Assembly: GCA_963760375.1 (NCBI GenBank)
Contig: CAVXCS010000007.1
Coordinates: forward strand, 558,001 to 622,000
DNA: 64,000 nt
Reading direction: 5' to 3'
Source: Pelagihabitans sp963760375
Lineage (GTDB): Bacteria > Bacteroidota > Bacteroidia > Flavobacteriales > Flavobacteriaceae
Below the pieces are notes generated by a model that saw only the letters and a program-made list of their open reading frames with translations, did no database searches and was not told the origin of the DNA. Of this stretch, positions 19,091-28,252 are shown piece after piece (the first letter of the stretch is position 1; every line of letters starts with the position of its first letter). Made by a program: the position numbers and the translations under genes.

Positions 19091-19118
19091 ATCCCCGGCA
19101 TTGGCCGGGGATTTTTTT
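19091..19118 (+). terminator. Rho-independent terminator of the suf/DUF3078 transcript
   Basis: ATCCCCGGC pairs with GCCGGGGAT around ATTG and is followed by seven T. It lies 28 bp after the DUF3078 stop codon. Confidence 0.9.
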
Positions 19119-19257
19119 AGTTAAGTAGGTCGTGTAAAATTTGGTTACAGTCAATAAAAATCGAACTATAAGATTAAGCTTAGGTTATTTGGGAGCATAA
19201 ACACTAAATCACAAATACAATCCGAATGTAGTCACAACGCCTTACAACTTTTAATTT

Positions 19258-19288
19258 TTGTTGTGAAATGCTTCGGAGTTGTTGTGAA
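19258..19288 (+). repeat. Paired decamer TTGTTGTGAA, first pair
   Basis: TTGTTGTGAA occurs at 19258-19267 and 19279-19288, start to start 21 bp. The second copy is extended by GTTC, and this 14-mer recurs at 39351-39364. The 21-bp phase, two turns of the helix, is the same as in the pair at 19574-19604. Confidence 0.6.
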
Positions 19289-19402
19289 GTTCACACCTTC
19301 TGTAGGTGTATGAAAATGAAACGAGGGCTTCATTCCATTCAAGTTTGAATCCTCACCGGTATATGGCGCCCTTTTGAAAGATGAAATACAACTTTGGGGA
19401 AT

Positions 19403-19434
19403 AAAAAAACCCCGATGGGGATCGGGGTTTTTTT
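19403..19434. terminator. Bidirectional terminator
   Basis: CCCCGAT pairs with ATCGGGG around a four-base GGGG loop, flanked by seven A before and seven T after. It can stop transcription from the DUF3078 side and, on the other strand, from hflX. Confidence 0.88.
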
Positions 19435-19573
19435 CAAAGTAGGTTTGTTGCATGTACTTATATCAAGTTAAAATTTTTATCGTTTCTGTCGGATGGATTT
19501 TTTATTGGTTCGACCAATACATTCACTCAATCACAATGTAAAACTAAGCAAGATCTTTCGCATGCCTAAATTA

Positions 19574-19604
19574 TTGTTGTGAACCCTTACCGAATTGTTG
19601 TGAA
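19574..19604 (+). repeat. Paired decamer TTGTTGTGAA, second pair
   Basis: TTGTTGTGAA occurs at 19574-19583 and 19595-19604, again 21 bp start to start. It lies about 60 bp past the 3' end of hflX. The 11-bp spacer differs from that of the first pair. Confidence 0.6.
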
Positions 19605-19665
19605 AAATACCAACGGTTTCATTTCTCCGATGAATGGATGGTATTGAAATCTAATTTTATGGGAT

Positions 19666-20877
19666 TTAGAGTTCTTCCAAATATTCGGGGTACAGAAAAT
19701 TGTTATAAGGGAAGCGGGTAACGTGGATGTCCCGCACTTCTTCGTAGACCCTTTTGCGGAACTCATCGAGGTTTTGCAGATTCAGGGCAGAGATGAACAG
19801 GGCATTATCGCCCACACGCTGCATCCAGGTGTTCTTCCATTCGTCTATGGTGAAATGTTCGCTCGTCTTCTCGGTAGTCAGGTCGTCGTCTGCAATAATC
19901 TTATTTTTGTACTTATCGATTTTATTGAAGACCATGATCGTACGTTTGTTCCCGCTCTTTATTTCTGACAAGATCTTGTTCACCGAATCGATCTGTTGTT
20001 CGAACTGTGGATGGGAAATATCGACCACGTGAAGCAGCAAATCGGCCTCTCGCACTTCATCGAGGGTGCTTTTGAAACTCTCGATCAATTGGGTGGGCAG
20101 TTTGCGGATAAATCCTACGGTGTCGCTCAGCAGAAAAGGGAGGTTGCCGATCACCACTTTGCGAACCGTGGTATCCAAGGTGGCAAAGAGTTTGTCTTCG
20201 GCAAAGACATCGCTCTTGCTGATCACGTTCATGAGGGTAGATTTGCCTACGTTCGTATAGCCAACGAGCGCTACCCGTACCAAGGCGCCTCGGTTGCCCC
20301 TTTGGGTTTCCATTTGACGGTCGATTTTCAGCAATTTTTTCTTGAGGAGGGTAATTCGGTCCCTAACAATTCGCCTGTCGGTTTCGATTTCCGTTTCTCC
20401 GGGGCCACGCATCCCGATACCCCCTTTTTGTCGTTCCAAGTGTGTCCAAAGTCCGGTAAGCCTAGGCAAGAGATATTCATATTGTGCCAGCTCAACCTGT
20501 GTCCTTGCATAACTGGTCTGGGCCCGTTGCGCGAAGATATCCAGGATGAGACCGGTACGGTCCAAAATTTTGCACCGAAGCTGCTTTTCGATGTTCCGCT
20601 GTTGTGCCGGGGAAAGGGCATCATCGAAAACCACCGTGCCGATATCATTGTCGTTCACATAGGCTTCCACTTCCATCATTTTGCCGCTCCCGATCAGCGT
20701 CTTTGGATTGGGCAGGTCAACTTTTTGTACGAATCTTTTATAAACTTCGCCTCCGGCAGTATAGGTAAGGAATTCGAGTTCATCGAGATACTCGGTCACT
20801 TTGGCTTCGTCCTGTTCGCGGTTGATGATGCCGATCAGCACCACCTTTTCATATTCTATGGATTTCTTTTCAATCAT
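19666..20877 (-). CDS. hflX: Ribosome-associated GTPase HflX
   Basis: HflX is a GTPase that binds 50S subunits and splits stalled ribosomes after stress. The 403-residue protein has the N-terminal HflX domain, the glycine-rich linker GGIGMRGPGETEIETDRR (152-169), the helical segment with QMETQRGNRG, and the G domain with G1 GYTNVGKST (206-214), G3 DTVGFI and G4 NKID. The C-terminus is short, as in other Bacteroidota. The start (MIEKKSIEYEKVVL) fits the family. It is divergent from the EEP nuclease gene, 77 bp away. Confidence 0.96.
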   Translation of the reverse strand: MIEKKSIEYEKVVLIGIINREQDEAKVTEYLDELEFLTYTAGGEVYKRFVQKVDLPNPKTLIGSGKMMEVEAYVNDNDIGTVVFDDALSPAQQRNIEKQLRCKILDRTGLILDIFAQRAQTSYARTQVELAQYEYLLPRLTGLWTHLERQKGGIGMRGPGETEIETDRRIVRDRITLLKKKLLKIDRQMETQRGNRGALVRVALVGYTNVGKSTLMNVISKSDVFAEDKLFATLDTTVRKVVIGNLPFLLSDTVGFIRKLPTQLIESFKSTLDEVREADLLLHVVDISHPQFEQQIDSVNKILSEIKSGNKRTIMVFNKIDKYKNKIIADDDLTTEKTSEHFTIDEWKNTWMQRVGDNALFISALNLQNLDEFRKRVYEEVRDIHVTRFPYNNFLYPEYLEEL

Positions 20878-20954
20878 TTGATCAGGTAAAGCACAAAGCT
20901 ACGTAATACTTGCCAAGCTATTTTTGTAAATTTAAAATCTAAACGATACAATCC

Positions 20955-21941
20955 ATGCTTTTTTCGTTCTTCAAAAGGAAACAGAAAGTAAAACTTCCCG
21001 TCAACCTTCACAGTATCGCCTTTTATAATCTTGAAAACCTTTTCGATACCGCTTTCGATGACCACACCCTCGATGTTGCTTTTACGCCGAATGGGGAAAT
21101 GGGATGGTCTCCGAAACGATACCAACAAAAGTTGGCCAAATTGGCAAGAACCATTTCGGAAATCGGTTTAGACAAGGCCAATGACACCCCCGTGCTGATC
21201 GGGGTGGCGGAGGTGGAGAACAAAAAAGTGATCCAAGACCTGCTCGCCACCAGGCCCTTACATAAATCATCGTATGCTTATGTGCACTACGATTCCCCTG
21301 ACGAACGGGGCATAGATGCCGCATTGATTTACCACAAGGCGTATTTTGAAGTGCTGCATTCGGAGCCCATAGCGTTGATCGTAGACAGCCCTAACGGAAT
21401 TCGTGATACCACCAGGGATATCCTATATGTAAGCGGAAAGCTCAATGGGGAACACCTTCATCTGTTCGTCAATCATTGGCCGTCGCGCCGGGAGGGGGTT
21501 TTGGAAACCGAGCACAAGCGCATTAAGGCCGCCGAGACCTTAAAATCGTTTATCGCCGACATCGAAGCGGAACATCCCGATTCGAACTATATCATAATGG
21601 GCGATTTCAACGATAATCCAGATTCTACGAGTATGCAGTCACTCATGCAAATGTCCAATCTTTACAATCCTTCCGAACAGCTGAGGTCGCCCATACGGGG
21701 CACGGCAAATTACCGGAAGGAGTGGAACATGTTCGATCAAATTATTTTTTCGCACAATTTTTTGAATTACGAAAAGGGAACCCACAGCTTTACCGAGGCA
21801 AATATCTTTGACCGATTCTTTTTAACCGAACCTAGGGGCAAATACAAGGGCATGCCCTTCCGTACTTTCGCGGGGAGAAAGTATTTGGGAGGGTACAGCG
21901 ATCATTTTCCAGTGTACATTCAACTGAAATATAACGAATAG
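20955..21941 (+). CDS. Endonuclease/exonuclease/phosphatase (EEP) family protein
   Basis: The 328-residue protein is a cytoplasmic-looking EEP-fold hydrolase. The catalytic elements are in the usual order: AFYNLENLFD, GVAEVENKK (catalytic Glu), VNHWPSRR, MGDFNDNPDS (Asp and Asn) and the final YSDHFPVYI with the catalytic His. The start is not a signal peptide (MLFSFFKRKQKVKLP), though it is hydrophobic and basic. Members cut nucleic acid or phosphoesters, and the substrate cannot be told from sequence. It converges with the downstream 3'-5' exonuclease gene, one base apart. Confidence 0.88.
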   Translation: MLFSFFKRKQKVKLPVNLHSIAFYNLENLFDTAFDDHTLDVAFTPNGEMGWSPKRYQQKLAKLARTISEIGLDKANDTPVLIGVAEVENKKVIQDLLATRPLHKSSYAYVHYDSPDERGIDAALIYHKAYFEVLHSEPIALIVDSPNGIRDTTRDILYVSGKLNGEHLHLFVNHWPSRREGVLETEHKRIKAAETLKSFIADIEAEHPDSNYIIMGDFNDNPDSTSMQSLMQMSNLYNPSEQLRSPIRGTANYRKEWNMFDQIIFSHNFLNYEKGTHSFTEANIFDRFFLTEPRGKYKGMPFRTFAGRKYLGGYSDHFPVYIQLKYNE

Positions 21942-21942
21942 C

Positions 21943-22656
21943 CTACACCCTTTTGATCTCGTGTTCTTCCATCGGCTCCTCGTTTCGAAGGCGGAGCAGT
22001 ACCTGGGCCGTGGTCACCACATCCAATTCACAATAAGAGACAATCCGGTCAAGGTCGTTTTCCTCATAATAGACCCCGCGTACCATACTGCCATCAAGGT
22101 CTTGTTTCGGGGAAGGGATGCCCAGGATATTGGCGAGGAGCTTGAGGGATGTATAATGTTTATAATCCCCGAATTTCCATAGCTCCATGGTGTCGAGATG
22201 CGGAATTTCCCATGGCTTTTTGCCAAATAGGTTCAATTTATAGGGGAGCGAAATACCATTGATGATCATTCTTCTGGCGATATAGGGAAAATCGAATTCC
22301 TTGCTGTTATGACCGCAAAGCAAATGCTTCGCACCGCTGAAATGTTCTATGACCAAGTTTTTGAATTCTTTCAGCAATCTAACCTCATCGCCATGGTAAC
22401 TGGTGACCCTGAAGGTTCTGATATCCCCTTTATAATGGAAATAGCCCACGGAGATACATATTATTTTTCCAAACTCTGCCCAAATGCCCGCGCGCTCGTA
22501 GAAGTCGGCCGCGGAGATGCCATCCTGCCGTTGGTACTGCGATTTCTGATCCCAGAGTTCTTTTTTAAGGTCGTCCAGATCATCGAAACTGGGCTTTTCC
22601 GGGACCGTTTCGATATCGAGGAACAGAATATGCTCTAAATTGATTCTTTCTAACAT
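21943..22656 (-). CDS. 3'-5' exonuclease, DnaQ-like (PolB-associated type)
   Basis: A 237-residue RNase H-fold exonuclease. The DEDD-type motifs are ExoI FLDIETVPE, ExoII GHNSKEFDFPYIARRM and ExoIII with YCELDVVTTAQVLLR. It matches the stand-alone exonucleases annotated as DNA polymerase B elongation subunit-like in Flavobacteria. I start at the ATG at 22656 (MLERINLEHILF), since the upstream in-frame codon is TTG. It probably degrades single-stranded DNA or RNA ends in repair, but its in vivo role is not defined. Confidence 0.88.
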   Translation of the reverse strand: MLERINLEHILFLDIETVPEKPSFDDLDDLKKELWDQKSQYQRQDGISAADFYERAGIWAEFGKIICISVGYFHYKGDIRTFRVTSYHGDEVRLLKEFKNLVIEHFSGAKHLLCGHNSKEFDFPYIARRMIINGISLPYKLNLFGKKPWEIPHLDTMELWKFGDYKHYTSLKLLANILGIPSPKQDLDGSMVRGVYYEENDLDRIVSYCELDVVTTAQVLLRLRNEEPMEEHEIKRV

Positions 22657-22795
22657 ACCGATCAAAAAAAATATCCTACTAAAGATACGAACTAAGGTAG
22701 GGCGTTCGGCCGCACCAAAGCTGCAATTTCATGGGTCGCCGCCAATTGGAGGTTTTAACGCCAATGATCGCGGTGATAGGGGTGCCGATATGATA

Positions 22796-23275
22796 TTAAA
22801 ATAGGCTTTGCTGTTGCGCCGGACTTTCGTGTTCCAAAAGCCATTTTTTACGGTGCAGCCCCCCGGCGTAGCCGATCAAGGAGCCGTCACTGCCGATGAT
22901 ACGGTGACAGGGAACCACTATCCATAGCGGGTTTTTACCGTTTGCTGCGGCAACGGCCCTTATGGCTTTGACATCCCCCAGTGTTTTAGAGAGTTCAAGA
23001 TAGGAAAGGGTCTTGCCAAAGGGGATATCCAATAGCGCCTTCCATACCTTTTTTTGAAAATCGGTGCCTTGCGGGTTCAATTCCAAATCAAATGTCTTCC
23101 TTTTACCCTCGAAGTATTCCTGAAGTTGGTAGGCGGCATCTTCCAGTACTTCTGGGATTACCGCGGTTGGGGCTTCATCGCTGTCCAAAATGGTAATGCC
23201 GGAAAGACCGGTATCATCGCCTTCCAATTTTGCGATTCCCAAAGGGGTTTTTACAAAAGCCGTATCCATCTCCAT
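22796..23275 (-). CDS. ogt: Methylated-DNA--protein-cysteine methyltransferase
   Basis: This 159-residue suicide enzyme repairs O6-alkylguanine by moving the alkyl group to its own cysteine. The active site VVPCHRII (C123) is intact and is preceded by the DNA-binding helix with IRAVAAANGKNP and the N-terminal domain with LQEYFEGKRKTFDL. The wide-loop segment GYAGGLHRKKWLLEHE follows. There is no Ada-type metal-binding domain, so it is the Ogt/MGMT form. It starts 3 bp past the stop of the serine hydrolase gene, on the same strand, so the two may share a transcript. Confidence 0.95.
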   Translation of the reverse strand: MEMDTAFVKTPLGIAKLEGDDTGLSGITILDSDEAPTAVIPEVLEDAAYQLQEYFEGKRKTFDLELNPQGTDFQKKVWKALLDIPFGKTLSYLELSKTLGDVKAIRAVAAANGKNPLWIVVPCHRIIGSDGSLIGYAGGLHRKKWLLEHESPAQQQSLF

Positions 23276-23278
23276 AGG

Positions 23279-24607
23279 TTATAATGCTGCTTGATAAAAG
23301 ACTTGCTGCACGGCTTCCCGTACTTTAAGGGTATATAGATTGCGGTGCTCCCTGCTGGGGTTCACCCGATTCGATAAAAATATGTAAACCAACTGACTTT
23401 CGGGATCGGCCCATACAAAGGTACCCGTAAAACCGCTATGCCCGAAACTTGCCGGACTCACTTCCGGAGCAGGATAGGCACCATCAAATTCCAGATTCCC
23501 ACTATCCAATAATGGTTTATCAAAGCCCAGGCCTCGCCGATTTTCATTTTCCGGATACTGTACTTTGATGAACTCTTTTACAGTGGCTTCCGAGAAATAT
23601 CGTTTGCCGGCATAAACGCCATACTGCATATACATCTGCATCAATTTGGCCAAATCGGTCGCGGAGGCAAAAAGTCCGGCATTTCCGGAAATCCCTCCCA
23701 ACAAAGCCGCATTTTCGTCGTGCACCCAGCCTTGGGTCAAGGCGTGGCGGAAGAGGGTGTCCCGTTCGGTAGGCACAATGCTATTGGGATAGCCCTTTAA
23801 TTTCGGTCTAAAACCCATAGTGCTGGCTCCTAACGGGCCATAGAAACGATCTTGCAGATAGCTTTCAAAGTCTTGCCCTGTCAGTTGCCTAATCAATTCG
23901 GGATAGATCAAAAATGTAAGGCCGGAATACACATACTTTTTTTCCGTGGAGACTTTGGAGCGGTCCATAATCCGGTACATTTTGTTCCTAAACCTATTTT
24001 TTATAAAAATCCCGTCATAGGCCTGATTTTGAAAACGCGGTCGAATGTCATTTTTTACAAAACGGGATTTGACCCCTCCCTTTTTCTTAAGGACTTTGTT
24101 CAGATAAACGATATAGGGTACCAGTCCTGCCTGATGGGCCAATATTTCCCGCAGCGTTAGGTTTTCTTTATTCTTTTTGCCTTTCCAGCGCTCCCAGTAA
24201 CGACTGAACGGTTGATCAAGATCTACTTGATGTTCATCTACCAATGTCATCAAGGCGGGTAGCGAAGCTGCTATTTTGGTTACCGATGCCAAATCATATA
24301 AGTCATTCAGGGCTGAGGATTGGATACTGTCGTAGGAATGGTGACCATAGGCTTTGTGAAAGATGATGCGGCCGTTTTTGGCTACCAAGACTTCAGCGCC
24401 TGGAAATGCCTGTTGCTTGATGGCATTCGTCATGATCGAATCGACCCGATGATGGATGTATGCCGAATCGAGGCCTACTTCGCTCGGTGCGGCATAGGTG
24501 AGCCCTTCGTTTGAAGGCGCTTCCATACCGGAAATTACCCTGGCCTGCCCCTTCATGCATTGGGCGATCAAAATAATACCAATAAGTATTAAAAATTTGA
24601 TTTTCAT
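23279..24607 (-). CDS. Secreted serine hydrolase, beta-lactamase/class C family
   Basis: A 442-residue exported protein with a signal peptide (ends near QCMKGQA) and the fold of class C beta-lactamases and DD-peptidases. The nucleophile motif SxxK is S108-K111 (LASVTK), the second motif is the tyrosine in YVYSGLTFLIYPEL, and the third is HSGFTGT near the C-terminus. It resembles the C-terminal domain of flavobacterial GH3 beta-N-acetylglucosaminidase fusions, but here it is free-standing. A role in cell-wall turnover is likely from the family. The ogt gene follows 3 bp downstream. Confidence 0.85.
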   Translation of the reverse strand: MKIKFLILIGIILIAQCMKGQARVISGMEAPSNEGLTYAAPSEVGLDSAYIHHRVDSIMTNAIKQQAFPGAEVLVAKNGRIIFHKAYGHHSYDSIQSSALNDLYDLASVTKIAASLPALMTLVDEHQVDLDQPFSRYWERWKGKKNKENLTLREILAHQAGLVPYIVYLNKVLKKKGGVKSRFVKNDIRPRFQNQAYDGIFIKNRFRNKMYRIMDRSKVSTEKKYVYSGLTFLIYPELIRQLTGQDFESYLQDRFYGPLGASTMGFRPKLKGYPNSIVPTERDTLFRHALTQGWVHDENAALLGGISGNAGLFASATDLAKLMQMYMQYGVYAGKRYFSEATVKEFIKVQYPENENRRGLGFDKPLLDSGNLEFDGAYPAPEVSPASFGHSGFTGTFVWADPESQLVYIFLSNRVNPSREHRNLYTLKVREAVQQVFYQAAL

Positions 24608-24664
24608 TCTTTTGTTGCAATCGTTCCGAAAACCAAGCCTTTGGATCGGGTTGGCATGAGTGCC

Positions 24665-25654
24665 TTATCCCATCAGCTTAACGGCATCTTTGGCGAAGTA
24701 GCTCGCAATGATATTGGCACCCGCCCTTTTTATGGCAATCAGTTGTTCCATCATTACGGCATCGTGATCGAGCCAGCCTTTTTCGGCTGCCGCCTTCAAC
24801 ATGGCATATTCGCCGCTCACTTGGTATACGGCGACCGGCACATCCACCTCGTTTTTGATTTCCCTGACGATATCAAGATAACAGAGTCCGGGTTTTACCA
24901 TTACGATATCGGCCCCTTCATCGATATCCATCAGGGTTTCCTTGAGCGCTTCAAATCGGTTGGCGGCATCCATTTGATAGGTTGTTTTGTCTTTGGGCAC
25001 ATTGATTTTATCCACGGGTGCCGAATCGAGCGCATCCCGGAACGGACCATAAAAGGCACTTGCATATTTTGCACTGTAGCTCATGATTCCCGTATTGACC
25101 AAGCCTTCCTCTTCCAGGGCTTCCCGAATCGTTAGGATGCGGCCGTCCATCATGTCGCTCGGGGCCACAAAATCGGCTCCGGCCAAGGCATGGGACACGC
25201 TCATTTCCGCCAAAATATCAACGGTGGTGTCATTGGCGATCTGGCCATTTTCAACTACCCCGTCATGACCGTAGATCGAATAAGGGTCTAAGGCCACATC
25301 GGTCATTACCAGCATATCTGGACAGGCATGCTTTACCGCTTTTATGGCCCGTTGCATCAAGCCATCGGCATTGAGCGCCTCGGTCCCCTTGTTGTCTTTA
25401 AGGCGATCGGGAACCTTTACGAACAAAAGCACGGCACAAAGGCCCATGCCCCATAATTCCTTGACTTCTTTTGACAGTACATCCAAACTGATCCTGTAGT
25501 AATTGGGCATGGAAGGAATCTCTTCTTTTATCCCTTGGCCTTCCACTACGAAAAGCGGCACTAAAAAATCGCTTGGGGTGATGATGGTTTCCCTCACCAA
25601 ATGGCGGATGGCTTCATTGGTCCTCAGCCTTCTGTTTCTTCGCAATGGGTGCAT
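24665..25654 (-). CDS. hemB: Delta-aminolevulinic acid dehydratase (porphobilinogen synthase)
   Basis: HemB condenses two 5-aminolevulinate molecules to porphobilinogen in heme synthesis. The 329-residue protein starts at MHPLRRNRRLR (25654); a longer frame upstream is spacer. The Schiff-base lysines lie in SYSAKYASAFYGPFR and MVKPGLCYLD. The usual zinc cysteines are replaced: the segment at about 119-132 reads DVALDPYSIYGHDG, so this is the zinc-independent, Mg-type enzyme. It follows hemF on the same strand (141 bp), as in the hem gene clusters of Flavobacteria. Confidence 0.96.
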   Translation of the reverse strand: MHPLRRNRRLRTNEAIRHLVRETIITPSDFLVPLFVVEGQGIKEEIPSMPNYYRISLDVLSKEVKELWGMGLCAVLLFVKVPDRLKDNKGTEALNADGLMQRAIKAVKHACPDMLVMTDVALDPYSIYGHDGVVENGQIANDTTVDILAEMSVSHALAGADFVAPSDMMDGRILTIREALEEEGLVNTGIMSYSAKYASAFYGPFRDALDSAPVDKINVPKDKTTYQMDAANRFEALKETLMDIDEGADIVMVKPGLCYLDIVREIKNEVDVPVAVYQVSGEYAMLKAAAEKGWLDHDAVMMEQLIAIKRAGANIIASYFAKDAVKLMG

Positions 25655-25795
25655 GAGTTCGGTATTTGAAGTAAAATTACGTATTCCCCTCCAAAAAGGG
25701 ACTAAAATTTTCAAGCGGGTAACGGCAGCTTATTTTTGGTGACTTATGGCGTTTCGAAAGAACGGTGGATGGGAAGGCGGGAATTGGCAATACAT

Positions 25796-26699
25796 TTAGG
25801 CCCAATCTTTGGGCGATTGCAGCAATTTCAATAGACGTTCCTCCTCACTTCCTTTTTCGGGATGGTGGTCGTATCGCCATTGCACGTGCGGGGGAAGGCT
25901 CATGAGGATGCTTTCGATGCGGCCATTGGTCTTTAAACCGAAGAGGGTGCCCTTATCGTGTACCAAATTGAACTCCACGTAGCGGCCCCGGCGAATTTCC
26001 TGCCAATCCCTTTGTGCAGGCCTTATAGGGAAGACTTCTCCGTTTTATAACAATCGGTATATAAGCCTCTAAAAAACTATTGCCCACCTCGGTCACAAAA
26101 GCATACCACTGTGCTAAATCCATGGTTTCGGACGCCCTGCAATAATCAAAAAAAAGTCCGCCCACGCCCCTGGCCTCATCCCTGTGGGTATTCCAAAAAT
26201 AGGTATCGCACTTCTTTTTGAACTCAGGATAGAAAGTGGCATCATGTGCGTCGCATGCTTGTTTGCAGATCTTATGGAAATGAACAACGTCTTCTTCAAA
26301 GAGGTAGTAGGGAGTAAGGTCTTGTCCACCCCCGAACCATTGATCCACGATATTGCCCTGTTTATCGTACATTTCAAAATACCGCCAATTCGCGTGTACT
26401 GTGGGCACCATCGGGTTTTTAGGATGCAGTACCAGGCTGAGTCCGCAAGCAAAGAAATCGGCCTCCTCTACGCCGAAGTAGTTTTGCATGCTTTGGGGCA
26501 GCGCACCATGCACGGCAGAGATATTGACGCCCCCTTTTTCAAATATGGCGCCGTTTTCGATGATACGTGACCTGCCACCCCCTCCTTCGGAACGTTCCCA
26601 CACGTCTTCCCGAAAATGGGCAACCCCATCGACATCTTCCAATTTTTTGGTAATCTGGTCTTGAAGGGCTAGTATGTAAGCGTAGAATTGGTCTTTCAT
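25796..26699 (-). CDS. hemF: Oxygen-dependent coproporphyrinogen III oxidase, frameshifted
   Basis: HemF uses oxygen to decarboxylate coproporphyrinogen III to protoporphyrinogen IX. The first part runs from MKDQFYAYILALQD (26699) through VPTVHANWRYFE and WFGGGQDLTPYY to KRRSLPY, then leaves frame. The family C-terminus, from QRDWQEIRRGRYVEFNLV to the stop at 25796, is in the next frame. Removing one G on the coding strand (one c at 26021-26022 as written) gives PYKPAQRDWQ, a normal join. The repaired length is 300 residues, equal to other HemF proteins, and the span is 3n+1. A real null would force use of an oxygen-independent HemN, which I cannot check. An error in the sequence is more likely. 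Confidence 0.88.
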
Positions 26700-26938
26700 G
26701 ATGGGGCTTTCAACCCGATGTTCAGGGTATTTTGAACTTTTGGCAAAGGTAGGAAATCTTAAAAAAATAAGCCTGTACATAAATATTGTTTTGGAATATT
26801 GAATGTTCTAGAAACCCTTCGATTTCTGGATGGGTTTTTAAAGCGCTCCACCCCTTTGCTTTTCAAATAAAACATTAACTTTAAGGGATGATTTTAGAAT
26901 CAATCACATCACTCGAATACCTAACCAAAAATAAAACC

Positions 26939-27964
26939 ATGAAAAAAAAGTTACTTTCCCTTCTTGCCATTGTAATGTCCGCGCCTATCCTTTTTGCTGA
27001 AATTCCCTGTGAGTACCCTGATATCGACAACGGCTTTCTGGGCATGTGGGGCATTGATATTGACGGGGGCGGTGTAGGCTGGCTCAACGTTCATGACGAG
27101 CAAGGGTTTCTGGACGGGGAACTTTTGTGGATCGGCGGCAGTGTGCTTCCCGTTTCCAATATTTATTTGGCAGATGAAAATACTTTGGTCGTGACCCGAA
27201 CCAGTGAACGCGTTCTCAAAAACGACGACACGGGCCAAGAACGCAAACATATTTTGACATGGACCTTGCGCATCACCAGAACGGGCGATACGATTGCGGG
27301 TACCATGATCGGACCTTCTTGGGAGGGCCCTGGTGAATCGGTCGCACAGTTTACAGGAAAACGGATGCCTCCGGTAGGTCCTGCGCCAGATTTAAATGCC
27401 ATAAAATATGGGAAGCCCATAAAACTGTTCAACGGGAAGGACATGAATGGATGGAGGCCGATCGACCCCGACAAAGCGAACGGCTTCAAGGTGGTGGATG
27501 GCACCATGCAGAACGACCCCGTACAACCCGAGCATGGAGATCATGTCTCCTACGGAAACCTACGTACCGAACAGGAATTTGGGGATTTCAACCTAAAATT
27601 GGAAGTCAACGTGCCCAAAGGCAATAATAGCGGGGTGTATCTTCGCGGCCTTTATGAAATACAGGTCGTAGACTCCTATGGTTTGGCACTGGATTCCCAC
27701 AACATGGGTGCGGTCTATAGCCGTATTACGCCGAGCGAGGCCGCCGAGAAGCCGGCCGGTGAATGGCAGAGTCTCGACATCACCTTGGTAGACCGTCATA
27801 TAACCGTCATCTTCAACGGAAAAAAAATTGTCGACAACCAAGCGGTGGATGGCCCCACTGGTGGGGCGATCAGCTCTGACGTATTTGCACCTGGGCCTAT
27901 TTATTTACAAGGCGACCATGGCATGGTAGCCTATCGCAATATCGTATTGACGCCTGTGTTGTGA
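26939..27964 (+). CDS. Secreted DUF1080 (3-keto-disaccharide hydrolase) protein
   Basis: The 341-residue protein has a signal peptide (MKKKLLSLLAIVMSAPILFA; start at 26939, not the upstream in-frame ATG). Residues 20-135 form a small beta domain of unknown type, and residues 150-341 are a DUF1080 domain of the concanavalin-like fold, with LFNGKDMNGWRPID, NNSGVYLRG and the closing PIYLQGDHGMVAYRNI. Family members include 3-keto-glycoside hydrolases of the periplasm. No sugar-oxidising partner is nearby, so the substrate is open. A terminator follows. Confidence 0.88.
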   Translation: MKKKLLSLLAIVMSAPILFAEIPCEYPDIDNGFLGMWGIDIDGGGVGWLNVHDEQGFLDGELLWIGGSVLPVSNIYLADENTLVVTRTSERVLKNDDTGQERKHILTWTLRITRTGDTIAGTMIGPSWEGPGESVAQFTGKRMPPVGPAPDLNAIKYGKPIKLFNGKDMNGWRPIDPDKANGFKVVDGTMQNDPVQPEHGDHVSYGNLRTEQEFGDFNLKLEVNVPKGNNSGVYLRGLYEIQVVDSYGLALDSHNMGAVYSRITPSEAAEKPAGEWQSLDITLVDRHITVIFNGKKIVDNQAVDGPTGGAISSDVFAPGPIYLQGDHGMVAYRNIVLTPVL

Positions 27965-28020
27965 GCACTTTTTCAAGCCATCATTGAAATCTCCATAGAC
28001 GACACTCTATAGACGATAAA

Positions 28021-28048
28021 GACCCTGGAACATCCGGGGTCTTTTTTT
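28021..28048 (+). terminator. Terminator of the DUF1080 gene
   Basis: GACCCTGGA pairs with TCCGGGGTC (one T-G wobble) around ACA, followed by seven T. Confidence 0.88.
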
Positions 28049-28133
28049 ATGTAATATGTCCATTTTCTGTCCATCCGATGCTTTTGTGTTTTTTGGGGAA
28101 GATTGGAATTTAGTCCAATGAAGTTGAACCCAA

Positions 28134-28184
28134 ACGAAAAAAGCCACTATCGCTAGTGGCTTTGTCGTCGCTATTGCTCCTCCT
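28134..28184 (-). repeat. Remnant copy of tRNA-Asn 3' end plus terminator
   Basis: This 51-bp stretch repeats 28871-28920 with only a few changes. It contains the same GCCACTA/TAGTGGC hairpin next to an A-run (a terminator on the minus strand), the spacer, and then GCTCCTCCT, which is exactly the discriminator and 3' acceptor strand of tRNA-Asn. The rest of the tRNA is missing. The hairpin may now terminate the cupin transcript. Confidence 0.75.
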
Positions 28185-28252
28185 ACTTATTCAAAGTTGC
28201 AGCCCAACTAAATCTATTGGTGACTTAAATTGGGAGGTAAGCAAGAATCCAA

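Larger units (their letters stand above)
19064..19665. other. 600-bp non-coding gap between convergent genes
   Basis: No credible gene lies here. The gap holds the suf terminator (19091-19118), a bidirectional terminator (19403-19434) and two pairs of a repeated decamer (19258-19288 and 19574-19604). The rest is AT-rich and gives only short open frames. Confidence 0.7.

Noticed and set aside
19258..19604. CRISPR array
   Set aside because: Only four 10-bp repeats in two pairs are present, far too short and irregular, and no cas gene is in the window.
19996..20889. Plus-strand open frame of 297 codons across hflX
   Set aside because: It is entirely antisense to hflX and contains no recognisable domain.
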